Source: Zoogloea oleivorans
GTDB taxonomy: Bacteria; Pseudomonadota; Gammaproteobacteria; Burkholderiales; Rhodocyclaceae
Direction: 5' to 3'
Length of the DNA stretch: 64,000 nt
Assembly (NCBI RefSeq): GCF_008107625.1
Contig: NZ_SDKK01000002.1
Location: forward strand, 32,918 to 96,917
Shown piece by piece: positions 26,693 to 35,684 of this stretch (the first letter of the stretch is position 1; every line of letters starts with the position of its first letter). Made by a program: the position numbers and the translations under genes. Below the pieces are notes generated by a model. It was not told where the DNA came from. It saw nothing but the letters and a program-made list of their open reading frames with translations, and searched no databases.

Positions 26693-26834
26693 TGCGCCTT
26701 TCACACTCTCTTTAGACCAATCAACCATGTGGATACTCAGCCTGCTCAAGCCGGACTCACCCCTGCCCCAAGAGGCGGTGAGTGCCACGCAATTTACCGA
26801 CATGCATCTGGCACCTCGACAGGAGGAAGCATCG

Positions 26835-27227
26835 ATGATTTTCTTTGAATTGTTTTCCAACGCGCCAGAGATCATCAAAATCCCGGCAGGACAGCCGCTG
26901 TTTCGCGAAGGCGAGCACGGGAGCACGATGCACGTGCTGATCCGCGGCGCCGCTGAAATCACCATTGGCAGTCATCTGATGGAGGCTCTGCTACCCGGGC
27001 ACATCGTCGGCGAAATGTCGGTCGTTTCGCCTGGCCCCCGTTCCGCCACGGTTACGGCAACGGAGGACTGCGAATTCGTCGCCATCAACGAGCATCGCTT
27101 CAACGAACTCGTCCGGCAAGCCCCGGATTTTGCGCTGAAGGTCATGCGCACATTAACGGAGCGGCTGCGCAGAACCGACGCCAGCGTTCGGCCTGGCGCT
27201 CAGGTTTCAACCGTGGCCCATAGCTGA
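26835..27227 (+). CDS. Cyclic nucleotide-binding domain protein
   Basis: A 130-residue single-domain protein of the Crp/cNMP-binding fold: KIPAGQPLFREGEHGSTMHVLIRGAAEITI, then LLPGHIVGEMSVVSPGPRSATVTATEDCEFVAI, where GEMSVV and PRSATV form the phosphate-binding cassette with its Arg. A helix tail (RTLTERLRRTDASV) follows, but there is no DNA-binding domain. The start is ATG 26835, eight bases behind a strong AGGAGG; an upstream ATG at 26727 has no ribosome site. It is 142 bases behind phaC and may be co-transcribed. Without an output domain it could act as a regulatory partner of a neighbour. That is inference. Confidence 0.85.
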   Translation: MIFFELFSNAPEIIKIPAGQPLFREGEHGSTMHVLIRGAAEITIGSHLMEALLPGHIVGEMSVVSPGPRSATVTATEDCEFVAINEHRFNELVRQAPDFALKVMRTLTERLRRTDASVRPGAQVSTVAHS

Positions 27228-27289
27228 ACGATTTCACTCTCGTTCGCCGTGCATCAGTTTCGGCCCTTGCTCAAAGGCGGCGGGAGGAC

Positions 27290-28108
27290 TCACAGGGCCA
27301 GCATCAGGCGGCTGTCGAAATGGGGGTTTTCGCGCTGCAGTTGCGCGGGGCTGGTGGCGCTCTTGATGCCCCGGCAGTAGCCCATGGGGTTGGCCACGAT
27401 GCGGGTGCGCCCGATCTGGTAGTCGAAGCTGTCGTGGGTGTGTCCGTGGATGTGCAGGTCGGCGCGGCCCAGGCAGTTGCCGAGGTCGGAGGCAAAGGCG
27501 GCGCTGGTGAGGTCGCTGGCAAAGCGGGGGTGGATGCTCCGCGGGTGCGGGGCGTGGTGGGTGATGACGACCGTCTTGCCGACGAAGGGCTCGGCCAGCC
27601 GGCACGTCAGCCAGTGCCGTTGCGCCAGGTGCAGGGCACGGGCTTGGTCGGCCGAGAAAGGGGCCTGCCCGTCGTCGCCGGTGATGGTGTGGTGATCGGT
27701 AATGTAGTGCTCGCAGGTGCGCATCGCGACCACCCGGGCGGCTTCGCCGAACACGCCATAGTCGGTCCACAGGGTGCAGCCGATAAAGCGCACGCACGCC
27801 AGCTCACACACCCCGGGCGCCAATACCGTCACGTTGGGAAAGTCGACCGCGCGCTGCGCGAACTCGGCCAGCACCGCCGGCACGCTGGCGCCGTAGAACT
27901 CGTGGTTGCCCGGTACAAACACCACCGGACACGGCCAGTCGGCAAACAGGTCGAGCGCCCGCGTGCCCGTCGCCACGTCACCGGCGAGCACCAGCACGTC
28001 CGCGTCGGCGGGCTCGACGCCGCGGAAATGCGGAAACCGCGGTTCGAGGTATTCGAGGTGGAGGTCGGAGGCGAACTGAATCCGCACCTGTGCGTTACTG
28101 ACGGGCAT
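27290..28108 (-). CDS. Calcineurin-like metallophosphoesterase
   Basis: A 272-residue metallophosphoesterase with the five expected motifs: ASDLHLEYL (D-x-H), LAGDVATG (GD), VPGNHEFYG (GNHE), VVITHHAPHP (H near residue 185) and HIHGHTHDSFDY (GHxH). It binds two metal ions and hydrolyses phosphoesters; the substrate cannot be told. No signal peptide is seen, so it is cytoplasmic. The ATG at 28108 is used instead of the adjoining GTG. It is a single gene, downstream of acxR on the same strand by about 100 bases. Confidence 0.88.
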   Translation of the reverse strand: MPVSNAQVRIQFASDLHLEYLEPRFPHFRGVEPADADVLVLAGDVATGTRALDLFADWPCPVVFVPGNHEFYGASVPAVLAEFAQRAVDFPNVTVLAPGVCELACVRFIGCTLWTDYGVFGEAARVVAMRTCEHYITDHHTITGDDGQAPFSADQARALHLAQRHWLTCRLAEPFVGKTVVITHHAPHPRSIHPRFASDLTSAAFASDLGNCLGRADLHIHGHTHDSFDYQIGRTRIVANPMGYCRGIKSATSPAQLQRENPHFDSRLMLAL

Positions 28109-28205
28109 CACTGGCTCGCTGTCGGGGTGGCGTTCATGGCGTCACGCCTTGCGGGGGCGCGGCGCACCTCAGGTGATCGTGGTCCACGCAATGCCGGAGA
28201 CGGAT

Positions 28206-30209
28206 CTATTGTGGCGATAAAGATTCTGCTGACGGCACATTGCGCATGGCGGCCAGTTTGACGTAGAGCGTGCTGCGCGAAATGCCCAGGTTGCGTGCCG
28301 CCATCGACAGGTTGCCCTGGGCACTGGCGACGGCGGCATTGATTGCGGCCCGTTCCATTTCGGCCAGGCGACCGGCCGCCATGGCTGGCGTCACCTCGCC
28401 GCGCGCCAGTACGGCGTCAACCGCCGCAGCGGCGATGTGCGGCGGGAGCAGGCTGCCGTCGAGGCGATGACCGTCGCTCAGCGCGAACATCGCCTCGAAG
28501 ACATTTTGCAATTCGCGGATATTGCCCGGCCAGCGATAACGCAGCAGATGGTGCAGGACTTCGGGGGCCAGGCTTTTCGGCGGACAACCGTATTTCCGCG
28601 AGAAGCGCTGGTTGAGGTGGGCGATGATCGCGTCGATGTCGTCCGGACGTTCGCGCAAGGGCGGCAGGTTCAGGCTGACGACGCAGAGACGGTGAAACAG
28701 ATCCTCCCGAAATCGCCCCACGCCGGCATCCGTCTGCAGGTCGCGGTTGGTGGCAGCGATGATGCGTACGGCGACTTTGCGCTCCCGGGTGTCACCCAGG
28801 CGGACGACCACGCCATCCTGCAGCACACGCAGCAGGTGGGGCTGCATGTCGAGCGGCATTTCACCGATTTCGTCGAGGAACAGGGTGCCGCCATCGGCTT
28901 GCTCGAACTTTCCGGGCAGGCCACCGCGGCGGGCCCCCGTAAAGGCGCCCTCACTGTAGCCAAACAGTTCGCTGGCCAGCAGTTCGCGGGTCAGTGCGCC
29001 GCAATTGACGGCGATGAAGGGGCCTTCCGGCTTGCTGCTCGCCTTGTGGATGGCCCGCGCGAAGATTTCCTTGCCGGCACCGGTTTCCCCGAGCAGCAGG
29101 ACCGGCAGGTCGAGCGGTGCAATGCGCCGCGCCCGGGCCTTTGCGGTGGCGATGGCGGCGCTGGTGCCGATGATCTCGGCGAAGACATCCGATACCGCGC
29201 CGTCCGCGCTGTGCAAGGGTGGCAGATTGACGGCCTGCCGCGCTGGCTGGCCGATGGGGATGGCAAGGAGAGTACCGAGTTCGCCCTCGCGGGAGCGGAT
29301 CGGATGCAGCCATTCCGGGCGTAACCAGCCCGGTGTCTGGCAGCTGCGTTCATCGGGCGACAGGCCGAGGTTGAGCGCGGCAACCTGGCTGCCAGCCTCG
29401 AAGGGCAGGCGCACACCATACATTTCGCGGGCCTGCTGCATGCTGCCGCTGGTCCTGACGATACGGCCGCGATGGTCGAACAGCACGACGCAATCGTTGC
29501 CATGACGACTGAAACCGTCCATCGCGTACTGCAGCAAGCGGCCGTGCGCTTCGGCATCGCGGCGTGCCAGCACGCCCTCGATCTGCTTCGCCGCAGAGAT
29601 GACCAGACCCAGCGTATGGCCGTGGAAGGTCTCCTTGACACCGGAGACGTCGACGACACCGAGCAAGGTCTTGCCCAGGGGGTCGAGGATGGGCGCGGCG
29701 GCACAGGTCCATTGTTTGACGTCGATACAGTAGTGCTCGCTGGCGTAGATCTGGACTGGCTCGTGGGTGGCAATCGCCGTGCCGATGGCGTTGGTGCCGA
29801 TCAACGCCTCCCCCCAGCAGCCGCCAGGCGCAAGGTTGATCTGCTCGCCGGCGTTGCGCGCCCGCGATTCGCCGTTGAGATCGAGAATGGTGCCGCTCGG
29901 ATCGCTGAGCATGATCAGCGTGCCCGATTCGCGCAGTATTTCGCGCAGCGTCTCAAGCACCGGCCGGGCCGCTTCGTACAGGTCTCGTGAGCCGTCACGC
30001 AACAGACGAATCCGCTCTCCGCTGGCAACCGGCGCACTGCTGCAACCCGGATCAACCTCGCCGGAGCGGCTACGGCGCCAGGAGTCGAGCACGACATTGC
30101 GCACCCCGCCACCCGACAATGGACGGTCCCGCAGAAAGTGTTCCCAGGAACTGGCGACGACCTGCTCGTCGCCGATTCGCGGAATCAGAAGATTGCTGTT
30201 GAGGGTCAC
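28206..30209 (-). CDS. acxR: Sigma-54-dependent activator of acetone carboxylase genes (AcxR/AcoR type)
   Basis: A 667-residue enhancer-binding protein. Residues about 60-220 are a GAF-like sensor of the AcoR family ([35 protein letters not shown]). A second sensor/PAS-like region follows (240-330). The AAA+ domain has Walker A GETGAGKE (374-381), the sigma-54 contact loop GAFTGA (421-426) and Walker [13 protein letters not shown] Fis-type HTH closes the protein ([20 protein letters not shown]). It is divergent from acxABC, whose promoter is of the -24/-12 class, so it almost certainly activates that operon in response to acetone or a related ketone/alcohol. The start is GTG 30209. Confidence 0.9.
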   Translation of the reverse strand: MTLNSNLLIPRIGDEQVVASSWEHFLRDRPLSGGGVRNVVLDSWRRSRSGEVDPGCSSAPVASGERIRLLRDGSRDLYEAARPVLETLREILRESGTLIMLSDPSGTILDLNGESRARNAGEQINLAPGGCWGEALIGTNAIGTAIATHEPVQIYASEHYCIDVKQWTCAAAPILDPLGKTLLGVVDVSGVKETFHGHTLGLVISAAKQIEGVLARRDAEAHGRLLQYAMDGFSRHGNDCVVLFDHRGRIVRTSGSMQQAREMYGVRLPFEAGSQVAALNLGLSPDERSCQTPGWLRPEWLHPIRSREGELGTLLAIPIGQPARQAVNLPPLHSADGAVSDVFAEIIGTSAAIATAKARARRIAPLDLPVLLLGETGAGKEIFARAIHKASSKPEGPFIAVNCGALTRELLASELFGYSEGAFTGARRGGLPGKFEQADGGTLFLDEIGEMPLDMQPHLLRVLQDGVVVRLGDTRERKVAVRIIAATNRDLQTDAGVGRFREDLFHRLCVVSLNLPPLRERPDDIDAIIAHLNQRFSRKYGCPPKSLAPEVLHHLLRYRWPGNIRELQNVFEAMFALSDGHRLDGSLLPPHIAAAAVDAVLARGEVTPAMAAGRLAEMERAAINAAVASAQGNLSMAARNLGISRSTLYVKLAAMRNVPSAESLSPQ

Positions 30210-30323
30210 TATTGGGCTCGCGGCACGTGCCGGAATTCTTGTATCGGGACAACAGGTTTACTTATCCGTAACCGTAGCCAGCGACGACCAAAAAGTCAAT
30301 CAAAGTCCTTTTATATCAATAGG

Positions 30324-30338
30324 TTGTGCGGCGCACAA
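30324..30338. promoter_or_regulatory. Palindrome TTGTGC-GGC-GCACAA
   Basis: A perfect 6-3-6 inverted repeat about 115 bases downstream (in the acxR sense, upstream) of the acxR start and about 175 bases ahead of the acxA promoter. It differs from the CCGGAC family next to it, so it may bind a second regulator such as a Crp-like or catabolite-control protein. Binding protein unknown. Confidence 0.45.
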
Positions 30339-30341
30339 AAT

Positions 30342-30368
30342 CCGGACGGAGTGTCCGGTTTCCGGACA
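30342..30368. promoter_or_regulatory. Candidate AcxR upstream activating sites
   Basis: Three alternating half-sites occur in 27 bases: CCGGAC (30342-30347), then TGTCCGG-TTT-CCGGACA (30352-30368), a perfect 17-bp palindrome. A further CCGGACA half-site lies at 30413-30419. They are about 130-155 bases upstream of the -24/-12 element, the typical distance for enhancer sites of sigma-54 activators, and they adjoin the gene of such an activator. Confidence 0.65.
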
Positions 30369-30497
30369 GCCGGCAGTTTTCGTCGTGATCCAGGACATTT
30401 TTTCTCCTCGTGCCGGACAGCTGCTTTTTTCTGCCGCTTTTTTCCAAGCCGATGATTAATAGAATTATTTAGCGCATTAAAGGGCTTTTTTGCAGCC

Positions 30498-30513
30498 TGG
30501 CCCGCCCCTTGCC
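30498..30513 (+). promoter_or_regulatory. Sigma-54 (-24/-12) promoter of acxABC
   Basis: TGGCCCGCCCCTTGCC matches the TGGCAC-N5-TTGC consensus, with exactly ten bases between the invariant GG (30499-30500) and GC (30511-30512). The predicted transcript start is around 30524, giving a leader of about 45 bases before acxA with an AGGAGG site at about 30556-30561. The divergent gene encodes a GAFTGA-containing activator, which supports the call. Confidence 0.85.
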
Positions 30514-30567
30514 ATCAGGTCTGTGTGGGATCACTCACCACAAACACACCAATGACAGGAGGCAAAC

Positions 30568-32715
30568 ATGCAAAGCCAGCAGTCAAACGTACAGGTGATG
30601 GGAATCGATGCCGGTGGCACGATGACTGACACCTTCTTTGTGCGTGCCGATGGCCGCTTCGTGGTCGGCAAGGCGCAGAGCAATCCGGGCGACGAATCCC
30701 TCGCCATCTACAACTCGTCGGTCGATGCACTCGCCCACTGGGACAGGGAGGTCGACGACGTCTATCCGGAGCTGGTGACCTGCGTTTATTCCGGCACCGC
30801 CATGCTCAACCGCATCCTGATGCGCAAGGGGCTCGATGTCGGCCTGATCTGCAACCGCGGCTTCGAGCAAATTCATTCGATGGGTCGTGCCTTGCAGAGC
30901 TACCTGGGCTACGCCCTCGAAGATCGCATCCACCTCAATACCCACCGCTACGACGAACCGCTGGTGCCGGTGTCGCGCACCCGTGGCGTCACCGAGCGCA
31001 CCGACGTGCAGGGCAAGATCGTCATCCCGCTGCGCGAGCATGAGGTGATCCAGGCCACCCGGGAGCTGGTCGAGGCCGGCTCCCAGGCCATCGTCATCTG
31101 CCTGCTGCAATCCCACAAGAATGAACTCAGCGAACAGCGGGCCCGCGACCTGGTCAAGGCAGAGCTGACACGGCTCAAGGTGGACATCCCGGTCTTTGCC
31201 TCGGTGGATTACTACCCGTCGCGCAAGGAAAGCCACCGGATGAACACCACCATCCTCGAAGCCTACGGCGCCGAGCCCTCGCGCCAGACGCTGAAGAAGG
31301 TCAGCGACCGCTTCAAGAAACATGGCGCCAAGTTCGACCTGCGCGTGATGGCGACGCACGGCGGCACGATCAGCTGGAAAGCCAAGGAACTGGCCCGCAC
31401 CATCGTCTCCGGCCCGATCGGCGGCGTCATCGGCTCCAAGCTGCTCGGTGAATACCTCGGCGACGAGAACATCGCCTGCTCCGACATCGGCGGCACCTCG
31501 TTCGACGTGGCGCTGATCACCAAGGGCAGCTTCGCCATCAAGTCCGACCCCGACATGGCCCGCCTGGTGCTCTCACTGCCGCTGGTGGCGATGGACTCGG
31601 TCGGTGCCGGTGCCGGCAGCTTCGTGCGTCTCGACCCGTACAGCAAATCGATCAAGCTCGGCCCCGACTCCGCCGGCTACCGGGTCGGCACCTGCTGGCC
31701 GGAAAGCGGGCTGGATACCGTGTCGGTGTCCGACTGCCACGTCGTGCTCGGCTACCTGAACCCCAACAACTTCCTCGGCGGCGCCATCAAGCTCGACGTG
31801 CAGCGCGCCCGTGACCACATCAAGGCACAGATCGCCGATCCGCTCGGCCTGTCGGTCGAAGATGCGGCGGCCGGTGTCATCGAACTGCTCGACCTGACGC
31901 TGTCCGAATACCTGCGCGCCAACATCAGCGCCAAGGGCTACAACCCGGCCGAGTTCACCTGCTTCTCCTACGGCGGTGCCGGCCCGGTGCATACCTACGG
32001 CTACACCGAAGGCGTCGGCTTCAAGGATGTCGTCGTCCCCGCCTGGGCCGCCGGCTTCTCGGCCTTCGGCTGCGCCTGTGCCGACTTCGAGTACCGCTAT
32101 GACAAGTCGGTCGATCTCGGCGTCGCCCAGTTTGCCAGCGACGAGCAGAAAGCCGCCGCCTGCACGACCCTGCAGGAAGCCTGGGAAGAACTGGCGACCA
32201 AGGTCATCGACGAGTTCGTCATCAATGGCTACCAGCCGGAAGACGTGCTGCTGATCCCCGGCTACAAGATGCAGTACATGGGCCAGCTCAACGACCTGGA
32301 AATCGTCTCGCCGGTGACCCGCGCCGCCACGGCCGCGGACTGGCAGCAGATCATCGAGTCCTTCGAGAACACCTATGGCCGCGTCTACGCCAATTCGGCG
32401 CGCTCGCCGGAACTGGGCTTCTCGGTCACCGGCGCCATCCTGCGCGGCATGGTCGTGACGCAAAAACCGGTGCTGCCGGAAGACGCGGATGCCGGCCCGA
32501 CGCCGCCCAAGGAAGCCTATCTCGGCACCCGGCCGTTCTACCGCCACAAGAAGTGGGTCGAGGCGGCGCTGTGGAAGATGGAGTCATTGAAGGCCGGCAA
32601 CCACATCGTCGGCCCCGCCATCATCGAATCCGACGCGACGACCTTCGTTGTGCCTGACGGCTTCGAAACCACGATCGACAAGCATCGCCTGTTCCATCTC
32701 AAAGAAGTCAAGTGA
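30568..32715 (+). CDS. acxA: Acetone carboxylase beta subunit (hydantoinase/oxoprolinase A family)
   Basis: A 715-residue protein of the HyuA family with the N-terminal actin-like phosphate motif GIDAGGTMTDTFFV and the segments SGPIGGVIGSKLLGE and CSDIGGTSFDVALI. Length and family match the beta subunit of acetone carboxylase. The enzyme is an alpha2-beta2-gamma2 complex that makes acetoacetate from acetone and bicarbonate with ATP hydrolysed to AMP; the beta subunit is thought to handle ATP-dependent activation. It is followed by acxB and acxC in the order known for acx operons and is read from the sigma-54 promoter. Start ATG 30568 has a strong AGGAGG. Confidence 0.93.
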   Translation: MQSQQSNVQVMGIDAGGTMTDTFFVRADGRFVVGKAQSNPGDESLAIYNSSVDALAHWDREVDDVYPELVTCVYSGTAMLNRILMRKGLDVGLICNRGFEQIHSMGRALQSYLGYALEDRIHLNTHRYDEPLVPVSRTRGVTERTDVQGKIVIPLREHEVIQATRELVEAGSQAIVICLLQSHKNELSEQRARDLVKAELTRLKVDIPVFASVDYYPSRKESHRMNTTILEAYGAEPSRQTLKKVSDRFKKHGAKFDLRVMATHGGTISWKAKELARTIVSGPIGGVIGSKLLGEYLGDENIACSDIGGTSFDVALITKGSFAIKSDPDMARLVLSLPLVAMDSVGAGAGSFVRLDPYSKSIKLGPDSAGYRVGTCWPESGLDTVSVSDCHVVLGYLNPNNFLGGAIKLDVQRARDHIKAQIADPLGLSVEDAAAGVIELLDLTLSEYLRANISAKGYNPAEFTCFSYGGAGPVHTYGYTEGVGFKDVVVPAWAAGFSAFGCACADFEYRYDKSVDLGVAQFASDEQKAAACTTLQEAWEELATKVIDEFVINGYQPEDVLLIPGYKMQYMGQLNDLEIVSPVTRAATAADWQQIIESFENTYGRVYANSARSPELGFSVTGAILRGMVVTQKPVLPEDADAGPTPPKEAYLGTRPFYRHKKWVEAALWKMESLKAGNHIVGPAIIESDATTFVVPDGFETTIDKHRLFHLKEVK

Positions 32716-32726
32716 GGAGACCCACC

Positions 32727-35051
32727 ATGAACATGATGAGCACCAAGGAAATCGGCATCGGCAAGCTGCTGGCCAGTGGCATGACCCTCAAGCAGCACCG
32801 CGATGCCATCATCGAGCGCACCAAAACCACCGGCTACTACAACGGCCTGGAACAGCTGGAACTGCGCGACAGCGACCCGATCGGCTACGAAAAACTGTTC
32901 TCCAAGCTGCGCGGCGGCCTGGTGCATGCCCGCGAAACCGCCAAGAAGATCGCCGCCAGCCCCATCGTCGAACAAGAAGGCGAACTCTGCTTCACCCTCT
33001 ACAACGCCGCCGGCGACTGCGTCCTGACCTCGACCGGGATCATCATCCACGTCGGCACCATGGGCGCAGCGATCAAGTACATGATCGAAAACAACTGGGA
33101 AGCCAACCCGACGATCAACCCCGGCGACATGTTCACGACCAATGACTGCGCCATTGGCAACGTGCACCCCTGCGACATCGCCACCATCGTGCCGATCTTC
33201 TGGGACGGCAAGCTGATCGGCTGGGTCGGCGGCGTCACCCACGTCATCGACACCGGCGCGGTCACGCCGGGCTCGATGTCCACCGGCCAGACCCAGCGTT
33301 TTGGCGACGGCTACATGATCACCTGCCGCAAGACCGGCATCAACGACGAGCCGCTGCGCGACTGGCTGCATGAATCACAACGTTCGGTGCGCACGCCGAA
33401 GTACTGGATTCTCGACGAGAAAACCCGCATCGCCGGCTGCCACATGATCCGCGAGCTGGTCGAGGACGTGATCCGCGCCGATGGTCTGGAAGCCTACGAG
33501 AAGTTCTCGCACGAGGTGATCGAGGAAGGCCGGCGTGGCCTGATGAGCCGCGTCAAGGCCATGACGCTGCCCGGGGTCTATCGCAAGGTGTCCTTCGTCG
33601 ATGTGCCCTTCAAGCACGAGGACGTGCAGGTTTCCAACGCCTTCGCCAAACTCGACTCGATCATGCACTCGCCCTGCGAGATGACCATCAAGCCGGACGG
33701 CAAGTGGCGCCTCGACTTCGAAGGCGCCAGCCGCTGGGGCTGGCATACCTTCAACGCCCACCAGGTGGCCTTCACCTCGGGTATCTGGGTGATGATGTGC
33801 CAGACCCTGGTGCCGACCCAGCGCATCAACGACGGCGCCTACTACGCCACCGAGTTCCACCTGCCCAAGGGTACCTGGTGCAACCCGGACGACCGCCGCA
33901 CCGGCCATGCCTACGCGTGGCACTTCCTGGTCTCCGGCTGGGCGGCCTTGTGGCGCGGCCTCAGCCAGTCCTACTTCAGCCGCGGCTACCTGGAAGAGGT
34001 CAATGCCGGCAACGCCAACACCTCCAACTGGCTGCAGGGCGGCGGCATCAACCAGGAAGGCGAGATCCACGCGGTGAACAGCTTCGAGGCTTCGTCGTGC
34101 GGCACCGGCGCCTGCGCGGTCAAGGATGGCCTGAACCACGCCGCCGCCATCTGGAACCCGGAAGGCGACATGGGCGACATCGAGATCTGGGAGATGGCCG
34201 AACCGCTGCTCTACCTTGGCCGCAACGTCAAGGCCAACTCCGGCGGCTACGGCAAGTATCGCGGCGGCTGTGGTTTCGAAACGCTGCGCATGGTCTGGAA
34301 CGCCCAGGACTGGACGATGTTCTTCATGGGCAACGGTTTCATGAACAGCGACTGGGGAATGATGGGCGGCTACCCGTCGGCCACCGGCTACCGCTTCGAA
34401 GCCCACAAGACCGGCCTCAAGGAGCGCATCGCCCTCGGCGACTCGCTGCCGCTGGGCGGCGACCTTGATCCGACCCGTCCGGACTACGAACGCCACATCG
34501 ATGCCACGTCCGTGGTCAAGCGCGACAAGCAGTGCATGACCACCGAGGACTGCTACGACAACCACGACCTGTACCTGAACTACCTGCGCGGCGGCCCCGG
34601 CTTCGGCGACCCCATCGACCGCGAGGTCAAGGCCATCGAGAACGACCTGAACCAGAAGTTCCTGCTCCCGGAATACGCGCAAAAGGTTTATGGCGCGGTA
34701 TTCACGCAGGATGCCAAGGGCGTGTTTGTCATCGACGAAGCCAAGACCCAGGCCCGCCGCACCGAAATGCGCAAGGAACGCCTGGCCCGTGCCCTGCCGA
34801 CCCGCGAGTGGATGAAGGAAGAGCGCGAACGGATCATCAACAAGCATGCGTCAGTGCAGGTTCAGCACATGTTCGCCACCAGCTTCGCCCTGTCCGAAAA
34901 GTTCACAAAACAGTTCAAGGACTTCTGGAGCCTGCCCGCCGACTGGGTTCTGCTGGAGGAAGAACTGGGCGTGCCCACCTACGGCTCCAAGCACCGCATG
35001 GATCTCTCGCTGATGCCCGACGTCACCACGGTTGTCCAGGTCGAAGAGTGA
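32727..35051 (+). CDS. acxB: Acetone carboxylase alpha subunit (hydantoinase B family)
   Basis: A 774-residue HyuB-family protein. It reads MNMMSTKEIGIGKLLASGMT and continues with metal- and substrate-domain segments such as NDCAIGNVHPCDIATIVPIF, AVNSFEASSCGTGACAVKDG and YGKYRGGCGFETLRM. In acetone carboxylases the alpha subunit contains the Mn site where acetone enol phosphate and CO2 combine. ATG 32727 lies seven bases behind GAGGAGA; an upstream GTG at 32712 overlaps the end of acxA and is less likely. The length agrees with characterised alpha subunits (about 775). Confidence 0.93.
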   Translation: MNMMSTKEIGIGKLLASGMTLKQHRDAIIERTKTTGYYNGLEQLELRDSDPIGYEKLFSKLRGGLVHARETAKKIAASPIVEQEGELCFTLYNAAGDCVLTSTGIIIHVGTMGAAIKYMIENNWEANPTINPGDMFTTNDCAIGNVHPCDIATIVPIFWDGKLIGWVGGVTHVIDTGAVTPGSMSTGQTQRFGDGYMITCRKTGINDEPLRDWLHESQRSVRTPKYWILDEKTRIAGCHMIRELVEDVIRADGLEAYEKFSHEVIEEGRRGLMSRVKAMTLPGVYRKVSFVDVPFKHEDVQVSNAFAKLDSIMHSPCEMTIKPDGKWRLDFEGASRWGWHTFNAHQVAFTSGIWVMMCQTLVPTQRINDGAYYATEFHLPKGTWCNPDDRRTGHAYAWHFLVSGWAALWRGLSQSYFSRGYLEEVNAGNANTSNWLQGGGINQEGEIHAVNSFEASSCGTGACAVKDGLNHAAAIWNPEGDMGDIEIWEMAEPLLYLGRNVKANSGGYGKYRGGCGFETLRMVWNAQDWTMFFMGNGFMNSDWGMMGGYPSATGYRFEAHKTGLKERIALGDSLPLGGDLDPTRPDYERHIDATSVVKRDKQCMTTEDCYDNHDLYLNYLRGGPGFGDPIDREVKAIENDLNQKFLLPEYAQKVYGAVFTQDAKGVFVIDEAKTQARRTEMRKERLARALPTREWMKEERERIINKHASVQVQHMFATSFALSEKFTKQFKDFWSLPADWVLLEEELGVPTYGSKHRMDLSLMPDVTTVVQVEE

Positions 35052-35090
35052 CCGTCCGTCCCAACGACACCCCGAATCAAGGAGCAAGAA

Positions 35091-35594
35091 ATGTCATACA
35101 CGAATGAACAGGTCGCCCATCTGGTCGAAGGCTCGCTGGACTGGGAAACCACTTTCCGCATGCTGTCGATGCCCAAGGACAACAGCCGCTTCGAGCAGTA
35201 TGTCGCGGCCTTGCAGGCCAAGGTCAGCTTCAAGGACCGCATCGTGCTGCCGCTGGCACCGCACATGTACATCGTGCAGTCGGCCAAGACCAAGCAGTGG
35301 CTCATCAAGTGCGACTGCGGCCACGAGTTCTGCGACTACAAGGAGAACTGGAAGCTGCACGCCGCGATCTACGTGCGCGACACCGAAGAGGCAATGACCG
35401 AGGTCTATCCCAAGCTGATGGCGCCGGATACCCAGTGGCAGGTTTATCGCGAGTACTACTGCCCGACCTGCGGCACGCTGCACGATGTGGAGGCGCCGAC
35501 CCCGTGGTACCCGGTGATCCACGACTTCGAGCCGGATATCGAGGCCTTCTACAAGGAGTGGGTGCACCTGCCGGTACCGGAGCGGGTTGACTGA
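35091..35594 (+). CDS. acxC: Acetone carboxylase gamma subunit
   Basis: A 167-residue protein with two cysteine pairs typical of this subunit: CDCGHEFCDY (about residues 76-85) and CPTCGTLHDVEAPTPWYPVI (about 124-143), consistent with a zinc ribbon. The C-terminal HDFEPDIEAFYKEW is also characteristic. It completes the alpha2-beta2-gamma2 enzyme. It follows acxB by 39 bases with an AAGGAG ribosome site. Confidence 0.92.
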   Translation: MSYTNEQVAHLVEGSLDWETTFRMLSMPKDNSRFEQYVAALQAKVSFKDRIVLPLAPHMYIVQSAKTKQWLIKCDCGHEFCDYKENWKLHAAIYVRDTEEAMTEVYPKLMAPDTQWQVYREYYCPTCGTLHDVEAPTPWYPVIHDFEPDIEAFYKEWVHLPVPERVD

Positions 35595-35684
35595 GCACCG
35601 AACCGGAGGGAGCCGGCATGACTGGCTCCCTCCTGCGCGCGCGTGCGCCGACGACAGAAAGAAAACAGCTGGGGACTGCACGAT

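Larger units (their letters stand above)
30210..30567. promoter_or_regulatory. acxR-acxA intergenic control region
   Basis: The 358-base gap between the divergent acxR and acxA genes contains no ORF I would support. It holds the elements listed separately: a 15-bp palindrome at 30324-30338, a cluster of CCGGAC/GTCCGG half-sites at 30342-30368 with a further half-site at 30413-30419, and the -24/-12 promoter at 30498-30513. The stretch from about 30425 to 30490 is AT-rich, which would suit bending between enhancer and promoter (an IHF-type role, not verified). Confidence 0.7.
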
